In this document: one piece after another, positions 43,826 to 53,763 of the stretch | Layout: every line of letters begins with the position of its first letter | How positions within the stretch are numbered: the first letter of the stretch is position 1 | Source of the DNA: Planctomycetota bacterium | GTDB lineage: Bacteria; Planctomycetota; JAJSAM01; JAJVHW01 | NCBI GenBank assembly: GCA_024280885.1 | Contig: JAJRPF010000015.1 | Location: 1 to 64,000, forward strand | Length of the DNA stretch: 64,000 nucleotides | Direction: 5' to 3' | The notes under the pieces: model-generated | What the model saw: the letters and a program-made list of their open reading frames with translations, nothing else | Databases searched by the model: none | Told to the model about the DNA's origin: nothing | Program-made: the position numbers and the translations under genes

Positions 43826-45382
43826 CTACTTCCCGCGACCTGCTCCGAAGCGGTGTTCCGGTCGATCGAGGATCTGGTTCAGAAGCTTCTCGACCACCGC
43901 CGCGCCCTCGCGTTTTGCGGCGTCGGTCTTGGCGAGCTCGATGATCTCGCGGATCTCCGGGACCATCTCTTGATAGAAGCGCTCGGCGACCTCGAACGTG
44001 CCGTGCCAGTGCGCGTAGTCGGGAGCCATCATCGACGCGCCCATGCGCGCGCGGCGACCCTCGTGGTGCCAGAGGTAGAACCAGGTCCACTCGATCTTCT
44101 CGTCGAACATCGCCTTGGTCCGCAGGTCGTGCTTGAGCAGCGCGCCCATCAACTCCTTACCGGGGTTGGCGTACTTCCCGTTGTAGAGCTCGACGAAGTC
44201 GTCGTACTGCGCGAAGAAGCCGCTCACGTACGAGGGCGCATGACACGTCGTGCAGACGTCCTTCATCGCAGCGCGCTTGTCCTGCCACGGACTCGCGATT
44301 TCGCCGCCGGGCTTGACCTGCGTTCCGTGTTCGTCGGTGTCCATGCGAGTCGACGCGGGCGGGCGGTTGTTCCACGCGATGCGGGCGCGCGGGTCATGCG
44401 TCACCGCCTGCTTGCGCGTCGCCGACATATGGCACGTCGCGCACGTCGGTGCCGCCGCGTAGTCGACTCCCACGACCCACTTGGTCGAGTCGAGGTTCAT
44501 CTCGTCCTTCTTATCCCGATACGCGATCCCGTGCTTGCTCTCCTCGTAGATCTCCTTCTGCGGGTGATCGGGTCCGAGGTGGCAGCGACCGCAGTTCTCG
44601 GGCTGACGCGCGCGGCGGGCCGAGAAGTCGTGGCGCGAGTGACACGCCGAGCAACTTCCGCGGCTGCCGTCGAGGTTGAGGCGTCCGATGCCGGTATTCG
44701 GCCACGTGGCTGTGTCGATCAGCGGGCGGCCGTTCTCGGCGCGCGCGATCTTCGTGCGGTCCACGCTCGCGGCGTCGAAGGTGATCTTCGCCTTGCCGCC
44801 ACCTTCCGGAACGACGACCTTCCACGGTGTCATCGGGTCGCCCTCGGTCGACACCAGTTTGAGCTGGCTGCCGTGGCATTGGTGGCAACCGGACGCCGCG
44901 AACGACATGCCCTTCAGCACGAGCGTCTTGCCCGGCGTATGCGGATCGGGGATCTCGAAGTCGCCGCGGTGGCCTTCGACGACTTCCGCGAGCAGATTGT
45001 CGAGCGAGTGCAGAATATTGCCGGCCTTGGCGTGGTGGCTGTTCTGGAACTCCTCTGCCTCACGCTCGTGGCATTGGGCACAGTCCTTCGGGGTCACGAT
45101 GGTCGCGATCCACTCGCCCTCGTGCTCCCACGCGTCGAGATCGCTCTCTTCCGCCTCGTGGCAGCCGAGGCAGGTCACATCGCGCAGCGCATGCCGCGAC
45201 CCCTTCCAGTGGGACGTGATCCCAGGCGTCACTTCCATGTGGCAGGTGACGCACTCGCCCTCTTCTTCTGCCCCGTCTTCCTGGACCGCCGCCACTGCCT
45301 GCGGCGCCCCGCTCGTTGTCAGCACGAACGCGCCAAAGCCAACGGCCAAGGCACTCAACCCGAATACGATCGCCCCACGCAT
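43826..45382 (-). CDS. Octaheme cytochrome c of the hydroxylamine-oxidoreductase type
   Basis: A 518-residue exported multiheme cytochrome with a signal peptide (about 1-32) and eight CXXCH sites, with cysteines starting at 44, 71, 101, 166, 244, 264, 314 and 377. The count, the spacing and the C-terminal block YLWHHEGRRARMGASMMAPD then YAHWHG (Tyr456) match octaheme HAO-like enzymes, which oxidise hydroxylamine or hydrazine or reduce nitrite. In bona fide HAO a tyrosine cross-links to heme 4 (P460); Tyr456 is a candidate, but reductive relatives lack the link and alignment is needed. ATG 45382 is chosen because GGGAGGG lies six bases upstream. No nitrogen-cycle partner is adjacent; an MBL-fold gene is divergent. 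Confidence 0.9.
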   Translation of the reverse strand: MRGAIVFGLSALAVGFGAFVLTTSGAPQAVAAVQEDGAEEEGECVTCHMEVTPGITSHWKGSRHALRDVTCLGCHEAEESDLDAWEHEGEWIATIVTPKDCAQCHEREAEEFQNSHHAKAGNILHSLDNLLAEVVEGHRGDFEIPDPHTPGKTLVLKGMSFAASGCHQCHGSQLKLVSTEGDPMTPWKVVVPEGGGKAKITFDAASVDRTKIARAENGRPLIDTATWPNTGIGRLNLDGSRGSCSACHSRHDFSARRARQPENCGRCHLGPDHPQKEIYEESKHGIAYRDKKDEMNLDSTKWVVGVDYAAAPTCATCHMSATRKQAVTHDPRARIAWNNRPPASTRMDTDEHGTQVKPGGEIASPWQDKRAAMKDVCTTCHAPSYVSGFFAQYDDFVELYNGKYANPGKELMGALLKHDLRTKAMFDEKIEWTWFYLWHHEGRRARMGASMMAPDYAHWHGTFEVAERFYQEMVPEIREIIELAKTDAAKREGAAVVEKLLNQILDRPEHRFGAGRGK

Positions 45383-45606
45383 GCATCGCCCTCCCTGTTC
45401 CGTGCGCACCGGTCCGACGCGTTGCGCCAGACCGAGGCCAGACTGGCGCGTACCCTATGACGACCGACGCCGAGAGCGCGTTGACGCAGGTCAAGTCGCG
45501 CCACCCCGGCAGATTCGCGCGCGTGCCGTCGTCATCGCGTTTCAATGGCCGTCCGCCGACTTGCGGCTCCACCGGGCCGCGAACCTGACGCAGACGGAGT
45601 GACGCG

Positions 45607-46320
45607 ATGACGAATGATCTCTACTTTCGACAGCTTCTGGCCGGGCGCGACTTTGCCCAGAGCGCGCCGGGCGCTGCGAGCATGCGCAACTTCGTGTACC
45701 TGATCGGTGATCGCGCGACGCGCGAGTGCGTCGTTGTCGATCCCGCGTGGGATGTGCGTGGCCTGCTCGCGCTCATCGAGGAAGACGAGATGACGTTGAC
45801 GGGTGCCCTCGCGACGCATCATCACCCCGATCATGTTGGGGGCGATCTCATGGGGATGGCGCAGGTCGAGGGGTTGCCCGAGTTGCTCGACGCGTGCCCC
45901 GTGCCGGTGCGTTGCCACAAGGAAGAGTTGCCATGGATCCAGCGCGGCCTGGGACTTGAATCACGCGACCTGACGCCAGTTGACGACGGCGATGTCGTGA
46001 AGGTCGGCTCGGTCGAGATCAAGGTCATGCATACGCCGGGGCATACGCCCGGCAGTCAGTGCTTCATCGTCGGCAACCGCCTGGTCGCGGGCGATACGCT
46101 CTTCCTAGATGGCTGCGGCCGCACCGACTTCCCCGGCGGCGACTCGGACGAGATGTACCGCAGCTTGCACCAGCGACTCGCGGCGTTGCCCGATGACACG
46201 GTCCTCTACCCGGGGCATCTCTACTCGGCGGATCCGTCGGCGACACTCGGTGAGACGCGCAGGACGAATTACGTCTTCCGGATGCGCTCGATCGAGGACT
46301 GGCGACGGTTGCAGGGCTGA
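45607..46320 (+). CDS. MBL-fold hydrolase, ETHE1/glyoxalase II-like
   Basis: A 237-residue metallo-beta-lactamase-fold protein. The metal motif reads THHHPDHVGG (HxHxDH), followed by HTPGHTPGSQCF, then GDTLFLDGCGRTDFPGGDSDEMYRSL and PGHLYS. The GRTDF-x-GGD segment is typical of the persulfide dioxygenase (ETHE1) and YcbL group, so glutathione-persulfide oxidation or a hydrolase role with thioester substrates is likely. CGGAGTGA precedes the ATG. It is divergent from the octaheme cytochrome with a 224-bp gap, possibly a shared regulatory region. Confidence 0.85.
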   Translation: MTNDLYFRQLLAGRDFAQSAPGAASMRNFVYLIGDRATRECVVVDPAWDVRGLLALIEEDEMTLTGALATHHHPDHVGGDLMGMAQVEGLPELLDACPVPVRCHKEELPWIQRGLGLESRDLTPVDDGDVVKVGSVEIKVMHTPGHTPGSQCFIVGNRLVAGDTLFLDGCGRTDFPGGDSDEMYRSLHQRLAALPDDTVLYPGHLYSADPSATLGETRRTNYVFRMRSIEDWRRLQG

Positions 46321-46343
46321 CCCGTGGCGCGGGGCTCCCGACC

Positions 46344-47474
46344 ATGACCTCCGGTGCAGTGGCTCCGTTCCGCACGTGCAATCGCTGCGTTGCGGTGCTG
46401 CTCGGCGTGCTCGTTGCGCTGGTTCTTGTCGAGGGCGTCGTGCGCCTGACGGGGCTCGCGCCACCAATCGCTACCAAGCGCCTGCTCGTCCGCGGGGACG
46501 GACGTCAACTGCAGTACCACTGCTACCCGGACAACCCCTCGGGAGCGTTTCAGCGGGTGCCCGATGTCGGGGACGGCATGGGCTGGCTCTACTACGAGAT
46601 GCGCGCCGAGTTGAAGCCGCTCCCGATCGCGTCGTTGTCCGAGTCGCCGTGGTGCGTGGAGTATCGGCGCGAGATCGAGGGCGTGCGTGGACCGCGGATC
46701 CGACAGTTCCCGACCGACGGCGTCGTGCGCTTGGCCGGGGTCGGTGACTCGTTCGCGCTCGGCGAAGGTGTGCCCTTCGAGGACTCGCTCTTCGCGCAGA
46801 TGCAGCAACTGGCGGGCGACGGTGTGGAACTGGTGAACGTCGGTCGCTCCGGCGCGGATTTCGATCTCGACGTCACGGTGACGGAGTGGGCGTTCGATCA
46901 ACTCTCGAGCAACGCGGTCGTGATCGTCTTCGTGCTGAACGACGTGCAACTCTCCGATGAGTTGAAGGCCCGTCACGAGGCCGTGTTCGACCTCATCAAC
47001 GTGCGCGCGGCCGAACTCGCGGACGGCACCGCGCGACCGTGGTGGGCGCGCGTCTCGCGCGTCGGGCATCTCTTCGATCAGCGTGCGCGGATCGCCGCGA
47101 TCGGCGAGCGCACGATCGCGAACTACCGCGACGCCTACGATCCGGCGCACAACGGTGCGGCGTTGGACGCCCTACGCGCGCAATTTCAGGCGCTTGCAGC
47201 GAAGAGCGAGCAACCAGTCGCGCTCGTGCTCTACCCGTTGATGTTCGGGCTCGCGGACTATCCGTTCGCGGGCGTGCACGAGCAGGTGGCGGCGATGGCG
47301 CGCGACGCGGGCCTACCCGTACTCGATCTGGCGCCGGCATTCGCGGGCGAGGACGAGAGCGATTTTTGGGTTCATCCGGTGGATCATCACCCGAACAGTC
47401 AGGCGCACGGGATCGCGGCAACGGCGCTTGTCGAGTGGCTGCGGGTTGAGTTGCCACACTTCCTCTCGCGTTGA
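46344..47474 (+). CDS. SGNH/GDSL-type hydrolase-like protein, membrane anchored
   Basis: A 376-residue protein with one N-terminal membrane helix (VAVLLGVLVALVLVEGVV, 16-33) and an SGNH-type domain. The block I serine is Ser136 in GVGDSFALGEG and a block II glycine is in NVGRSGADFDLD. FVLNDVQLSD may hold the block III asparagine and DHHPNSQAHG the final Asp/His pair. Relatives deacetylate polysaccharides or cleave esters at the cell surface. It begins 23 bp after the MBL gene and is probably cotranscribed. The substrate is unknown. Confidence 0.72.
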   Translation: MTSGAVAPFRTCNRCVAVLLGVLVALVLVEGVVRLTGLAPPIATKRLLVRGDGRQLQYHCYPDNPSGAFQRVPDVGDGMGWLYYEMRAELKPLPIASLSESPWCVEYRREIEGVRGPRIRQFPTDGVVRLAGVGDSFALGEGVPFEDSLFAQMQQLAGDGVELVNVGRSGADFDLDVTVTEWAFDQLSSNAVVIVFVLNDVQLSDELKARHEAVFDLINVRAAELADGTARPWWARVSRVGHLFDQRARIAAIGERTIANYRDAYDPAHNGAALDALRAQFQALAAKSEQPVALVLYPLMFGLADYPFAGVHEQVAAMARDAGLPVLDLAPAFAGEDESDFWVHPVDHHPNSQAHGIAATALVEWLRVELPHFLSR

Positions 47475-47487
47475 CACGACCCGTGCG

Positions 47488-47793
47488 CTACTCGATCGGC
47501 GGGGAGGGATCCTTCGAGGTCTTCTCGGGCCCCTTCGGGCGTGCGGCATCGGCGTCCGCGTCATCCTGGCTCTTGCCGATCAGATAGCCCGCTCCCGCGC
47601 CAACGGCAGCCCCGATGAGCGCTCCCTTGCCCTTGTTACCGCTCTGGTGGCCGATGATCGCTCCCACCCCGGCGCCCGCACCGGCTCCGACGGCCGTGCC
47701 CGTCCCGGCCTTGGTGGCGCAGGACGGCAGGCATCCTGCGAGGAGGATGACGACGACCAACGCGGATCGACTTGACGCAGTCTCATGAGGCAT
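47488..47793 (-). CDS. Glycine-zipper lipoprotein
   Basis: A 101-residue protein with a lipobox LLAGC (Cys21; a second candidate is Cys25). A glycine-zipper segment of GxxxG spacing (about 31-73; VGAGAGAGVGAIIGHQSG, then KGALIGAAVGAGAGYLIG) forms paired membrane-associating helices. An acidic/Lys tail follows. Proteins of this kind resemble SlyB/OmpA-associated glycine-zipper lipoproteins. ATG 47793 has GGAG upstream. It converges on the SGNH gene with a 13-bp gap. Confidence 0.82.
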   Translation of the reverse strand: MPHETASSRSALVVVILLAGCLPSCATKAGTGTAVGAGAGAGVGAIIGHQSGNKGKGALIGAAVGAGAGYLIGKSQDDADADAARPKGPEKTSKDPSPPIE

Positions 47794-47980
47794 GGCGATC
47801 TCCGATCGTGAGCAAGTATTCGGCGCCGGATTGCGCCTCGCATTGTACTCGCAGCGTCGTGCCCGGTCCGTGAAGACACGGGGCACGAACTCGCGTGTCA
47901 CCCCTCGGCGAGCCCGTCGCGAGATTGGCGCGATCCTCGAACGTTGACCTCTCGGGCGCGAGGGAGTCTGCTTTCAGGCT

Positions 47981-49183
47981 GTGTTCTTCCCAATTGGCGA
48001 CGAGATCCCGAGCCGCAGTCGTCCGTGGTTGACATGGACGCTGATCGCGATCAACGTTCTCGTCTTCGCGCTGGTCAACCTGCCGCTGCGCGCGGCGGGG
48101 GATCAAGACGCCCTCATGCAGGTCTTCGCGCAGTGGGGTTTCGACCAGCGCTTCCCCATCTCGATCCAGATCTTCACGAGCATGTTTCTGCATGCTGGCG
48201 TGGCGCATCTCGCGGGCAATATGTGGATGCTGTGGATCGTCGGCGACAACGTCGAGGACAAGATCGGGCGTCGGCGCTTCCTGTTGCTCTATCTGATCGC
48301 GGGCATTCTCGCTGCGTGGGCGTACGTGATCACGTCGCGCTTCGCTCCCGAACTCGGACATGTGATCGGGACCGCGTTGGGGCAGGAAGCGGTCCCCGTT
48401 GTCCGCCCGCTGATCGGCGCATCGGGGGCCATCTTCGGGATCATGGGGACGTACCTCGTCTTCTTCCCCGAAGCCCGCATCAAAATGCTGCTCTGGTTCT
48501 TCTTCTTCGTCCAGATCGTGCCGGTGCGCGCGAAGTGGATCATCGGTATCTGGGTCCTGCAGGATCTCGTGTTGACGATCCTCGCCCGCGGCCCCTCGGC
48601 CGGTTCTGTTGCGACGGCGGCGCACGTCGGCGGCGCACTCTTCGGGATCGCTGCCGGCGTCTTCCTGAAGCCGCGCGTCGGTGGGGGCGGGAGCGGCGAC
48701 GCGTGGGACGTCCACACCGGATTCTCGACGACGCACGACGAACGCTTTCGGACGCCTTGGTCGCGCGTGGGGCCGCGCATCGTGCCGGTGACCCCGACCG
48801 AATCGCAGCTTGTCGCGATCGAAGATGCGATCGCGCGCGAGGTCCGCGCCGGACGGATCGAGTCGGCGCTGGATCTCTATCCGCGCTACGAGTCGATGGC
48901 GCGCGAGAAGCCCTTGCCGGGTGCTGTCCAGATCGAGATCGCGCACGAGTTCTTCCGCCGCGGTCTGCCCACCGAGGCGTATGAGGCGTACCAGCGCTAC
49001 CTGGAGACCGATCCCCACGGAGACGACGTGCCCGAGGCGTGTCTTCGGGTGGGCGTGCTCCTCGGGCGCGCCTTCAGTCAGACGGCCGACGCGAAGTCCT
49101 ATCTCGAGCGTGCGGTGAGCTCGCATCCCGATCCGGAGATGCGGCGGGTTGCGGCACAGGAGCTTGCCCGTCAGAAGGCGTGA
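47981..49183 (+). CDS. Rhomboid-family intramembrane serine protease with helical tail
   Basis: A 400-residue protein with six or more membrane helices. The catalytic serine is Ser149 in IGASGAIFGIMG and the partner histidine is His215 in AAHVGGALFG; HAGVAHLAGN (71-80) supplies the oxyanion-region His and Asn. The GTG start gives an intact first helix. After the membrane domain a Gly-rich linker (about 231-260) leads to a TPR-like helical tail (AIEDAIAREVRAGRIESALD, IEIAHEFFRRGLPTEAYEAY, YLERAVSSHP), which may bind substrate or partners. The gene is alone on plus, divergent from the glycine-zipper lipoprotein. Confidence 0.9.
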   Translation: MFFPIGDEIPSRSRPWLTWTLIAINVLVFALVNLPLRAAGDQDALMQVFAQWGFDQRFPISIQIFTSMFLHAGVAHLAGNMWMLWIVGDNVEDKIGRRRFLLLYLIAGILAAWAYVITSRFAPELGHVIGTALGQEAVPVVRPLIGASGAIFGIMGTYLVFFPEARIKMLLWFFFFVQIVPVRAKWIIGIWVLQDLVLTILARGPSAGSVATAAHVGGALFGIAAGVFLKPRVGGGGSGDAWDVHTGFSTTHDERFRTPWSRVGPRIVPVTPTESQLVAIEDAIAREVRAGRIESALDLYPRYESMAREKPLPGAVQIEIAHEFFRRGLPTEAYEAYQRYLETDPHGDDVPEACLRVGVLLGRAFSQTADAKSYLERAVSSHPDPEMRRVAAQELARQKA

Positions 49184-49464
49184 TTTGAGCCTGGAAGCGG
49201 GTCTCCTGACCGGTCTCGCGTCGCATTCACTCCGGAATCCGGGCACGAACGGATAGCCTCGCGGGACTGAGGACGACCGCATAGCGAAAGTCCTCTCGGC
49301 AGGCACTCGAACGCTCCGTGTTCGATGCGGTCAGTCGGTCGGCTCATGCGCGTGGCGCGTACACGAGGCCGCCCGCGCTGTCGATCGCCCTGCCGAGCAC
49401 GCTCCAGCCGTCGAACACTCGATCCGGTCCAGCCGGTATCGACCCAGCAGAACAGAGGATCGTC

Positions 49465-51447
<1,983 letters not shown>

Positions 51448-51951
51448 CCCCGGCTCCGCCGCGTCCACCGGCACTTCACCGACATACACAGACATACCGG
51501 GTCTGCTCTCGCGCCTTCTAGCCTCGACTTTCTCGCGGGACGGCGCCCGTCGGCGCCCGTCGGCAACGCCGATGTACCGAGACCGGTGAAGGTCATCACA
51601 CGGTGTCGGAGCCCTCGCATCTCGACGAACTCTGTCCGCGATCGCGGGCGTCGTGAAGAGTCCGGGCAAGAGATCCCCACTTCGACAGGCCATGCTTGAG
51701 AGAGTGCAGGGGATGGTGCCCGGGGATCGCGGGCGTCCCGGCTCGACTGCGATCAACGCATCGTTCCGCTGCATACGCGGGGTGAGAAAAACGAGCCCCC
51801 CACAGTATTCTCACAGTGGCTCGCGCGGGGATGGGAGGGACCTTTCATCCGCTCGGTCGCGCGCGACGGCGACCGCTGTATCGGGATCGGGCGCCTGGCG
51901 GAGAGGGCCACGAGCCTGGCAAGAAGTGGAGCGTTCAGACCGACGAATTGA

Positions 51952-52052
51952 GCCTGGCTCCGTATGTCTCGGGGGGCGCCGGGCAACCGGTGTCCCTACC
52001 GCGACTGTCTCGTCACTCTCTCACGACATGCGGTGCCTGGCTCCGCATGTCT
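51952..52052. repeat. 18-bp direct repeat pair
   Basis: gcctggctccgtatgtct (51952-51969) recurs at 52035-52052 with a single difference. The second copy overlaps the hairpin at 52025-52051. This may be a REP-like intergenic repeat. Confidence 0.75.
52025..52051 (-). terminator. Perfect 9-bp hairpin downstream of the lipoprotein gene
   Basis: GACATGCGG and CCGCATGTC pair perfectly around TGCCTGGCT. It lies 14 bp beyond the minus-strand stop at 52066, so it could end the aminotransferase-lipoprotein transcript. It could also be a repeat element. Confidence 0.5.
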
Positions 52053-52065
52053 GCACGTCCACTGT

Positions 52066-52458
52066 CTAGTCCCAGACGGCTGTTGGTTCCCAGAAGGGGT
52101 ATCCGTGCCATGCGTCGCGCGCTCCCCAAGCCGCGCCGGAGATCGGCCAGAGCAGGTATTGGATGGGCCAGAGGTTGCCGGGCTTCAGCGACACGACGTA
52201 GTTGGAGACGAGGTCCGGTACCAGGTTCACCAGGCACATGCCCTTGCGCAGACCGTTGCTCTCGATCTGACTGCGGGTGAGCACGTCGCCGGAGTCGTAG
52301 TCCATGACCGGGTGGTCCCGGTACAGCGGCTTGACTCTCACCTGCGCGCACCCTCCTGCGAACGTGAGGATCGCGGCGGTCGCGAGAGCGAAGGCCAGAG
52401 TTGGCGTGGCGCTCGTGTGTGGGCTCTTCGACGCGCGGCGTCGGCGCGCTCGGCTCAT
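52066..52458 (-). CDS. Small lipoprotein
   Basis: A 130-residue protein with a basic N-terminus, a hydrophobic segment (about 20-34) and lipobox FAGGC (Cys37). The mature part reads VKPLYRDHPVMDYDSGDVLT and ends with an aromatic, proline-containing segment (LWPIQYLLWPISGAAWGARDAWHGYPFWEPTAVWD), which may insert in the membrane. ATG 52458 overlaps the aminotransferase stop by four bases. No family is recognised. Confidence 0.72.
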   Translation of the reverse strand: MSRARRRRASKSPHTSATPTLAFALATAAILTFAGGCAQVRVKPLYRDHPVMDYDSGDVLTRSQIESNGLRKGMCLVNLVPDLVSNYVVSLKPGNLWPIQYLLWPISGAAWGARDAWHGYPFWEPTAVWD

Positions 52459-53630
52459 AGCGAGTCGAGGAACGTCGCCAGGCGGTCCATGCCGGCTTCG
52501 ATGTCGTCCATCGCGCACGCATAGGAGAGACGGATGTGGTTCGGGGCGCCGAAGGGGGTGCCCGGAACGACCGCGACGCCCGCCTCGTCGAGGAGCGCTG
52601 CGGCGAGTGTGTCGGCGTTGTCGATGCCCTCGCGGCGACCGAAGAACGCGTCGATGCGTGGGAGGACGTAGAACGCCCCGTGTGGGGTGTCCACGTCGAT
52701 GCCGTCGATGGCGCGCAGCAGGGCAACCATCCGGTCGCGCCGCTCCTGGAACGCGGTCACCATCGCCTGGATCTCGTCTTGCGGGCCGGTCAACGCCTCG
52801 AGCGCGGCCCACTGCGAGACCGAGCATGCGTTGCTTGTCGATTGGCTCTGGAGCTTGCGCATGCCGCCGATGATGTCGCACGGACCGAGCGCCCAGCCGA
52901 TGCGCCAACCCGTCATCGCGAACGTCTTGCTCACCCCAGAGACAAGCACCGTGCGGTTCTTGGCATCGTCAGACGCGGCGGGGAACGGCGAGTTCTCTGC
53001 ACCGTCGTAGACGAGTCGCTCGTAGATCTCGTCGCTGATGACGATCAGGTCGAGCTCTTCGCAGACCTCTGCGATCGCCGCCAGGTCAGCCGGGGAGTGG
53101 ACGGCGCCCGTCGGGTTCGAGACCCCGTTGAAGAGCAGGACCTTGGCGCCCTTGCCGACGCGGCGCAACTCCTCGGGCCGCAGCCGGAAGCCGTCCTCCT
53201 GGTGGCACGTGGCGATGACCGGTGTGCCGCCCGCGACCTTCACCATATCCGGGTAGCTGACCCAATAGGGCGCGGGGACGACGACGCGATCGCCCGGATC
53301 GAGGAGCGCCATGAGTGCACCGAAGAGCGCATGCTTCGCGCCGCTCGTCACCAGGACGTCGCCCGGATCGTAGGTGAGTCCGTCGGGCGCGTACGACGCC
53401 GCGATCGCGCGGCGGAGTTCGATCACACCGGCGACGGCCGTGTAGCGCGTCTTGCCCTCGTCCATTGCGCGCGCCGCTGCGGCGCGCACGTTCGACGGGG
53501 TCGGGAAATCCGGCTCACCGGCACCGAACGAGAGGATATCACGACCCGCGGCGCGGAGTTCCGCCGTGCGCGCGACGAGCGCGAGAGTGGCCGACGGCTT
53601 GATCTGCTGAACGCGCTTGCTGGTCCTCAT
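52455..53630 (-). CDS. Class I/II aminotransferase, aspartate aminotransferase-like
   Basis: A 391-residue PLP enzyme of fold type I, of normal length. The PLP lysine is Lys235 in VSGVSKTFAMTGWRIG. SNPTG (171-175), Asp200 and Tyr203 in SDEIYE, and the substrate arginine in HIRLSYA are all present. This fits the AspB-type (I-gamma) aminotransferases, which transfer the amino group of aspartate or aromatic amino acids to 2-oxoglutarate. The substrate is not fixed by sequence. The downstream lipoprotein overlaps by ATGA. It is divergent from the membrane-anchored protein at 53764. Confidence 0.93.
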   Translation of the reverse strand: MRTSKRVQQIKPSATLALVARTAELRAAGRDILSFGAGEPDFPTPSNVRAAAARAMDEGKTRYTAVAGVIELRRAIAASYAPDGLTYDPGDVLVTSGAKHALFGALMALLDPGDRVVVPAPYWVSYPDMVKVAGGTPVIATCHQEDGFRLRPEELRRVGKGAKVLLFNGVSNPTGAVHSPADLAAIAEVCEELDLIVISDEIYERLVYDGAENSPFPAASDDAKNRTVLVSGVSKTFAMTGWRIGWALGPCDIIGGMRKLQSQSTSNACSVSQWAALEALTGPQDEIQAMVTAFQERRDRMVALLRAIDGIDVDTPHGAFYVLPRIDAFFGRREGIDNADTLAAALLDEAGVAVVPGTPFGAPNHIRLSYACAMDDIEAGMDRLATFLDSL

Positions 53631-53763
53631 CGCGGGAATCTACACGAGAGCCCTCGGAGTCCCCAGATGGGCGCAACGGTGCAGGCGGGCGCAGCCGTCG
53701 GGATGGGAGAGCGGTGACGAGCGTTTGCGTTGTCGCGGGGGCCGCACCGTATCGTGTGCGCAG

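Larger units (their letters stand above)
51448..52065. other. 618-bp gap without a gene but rich in repeats and hairpins
   Basis: No convincing frame was found. It contains CAGAC...GTCTG near 51489-51505, a 10-bp tandem repeat (cggcgcccgt, 51541-51560), an 18-bp direct repeat (51952-51969 and 52035-52052) and a perfect hairpin at 52025-52051. Two interleaved stems occur at 51782-51823. The last repeat copies resemble REP-like elements, but no transposase is seen. Confidence 0.5.

Noticed and set aside
51596-52069. Short frames on both strands in the 51.4-52.1 kb gap, including one with a GHHPLHSLKHGL stretch
   Set aside because: None has a ribosome site or a domain, and none continues over conserved-looking sequence; no transposase motif is visible.
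52455-52908. Lipoprotein with a long upstream extension
   Set aside because: The extension lies within the aminotransferase gene on the same strand in another frame; ATG 52458 at the ATGA overlap is a much better start.
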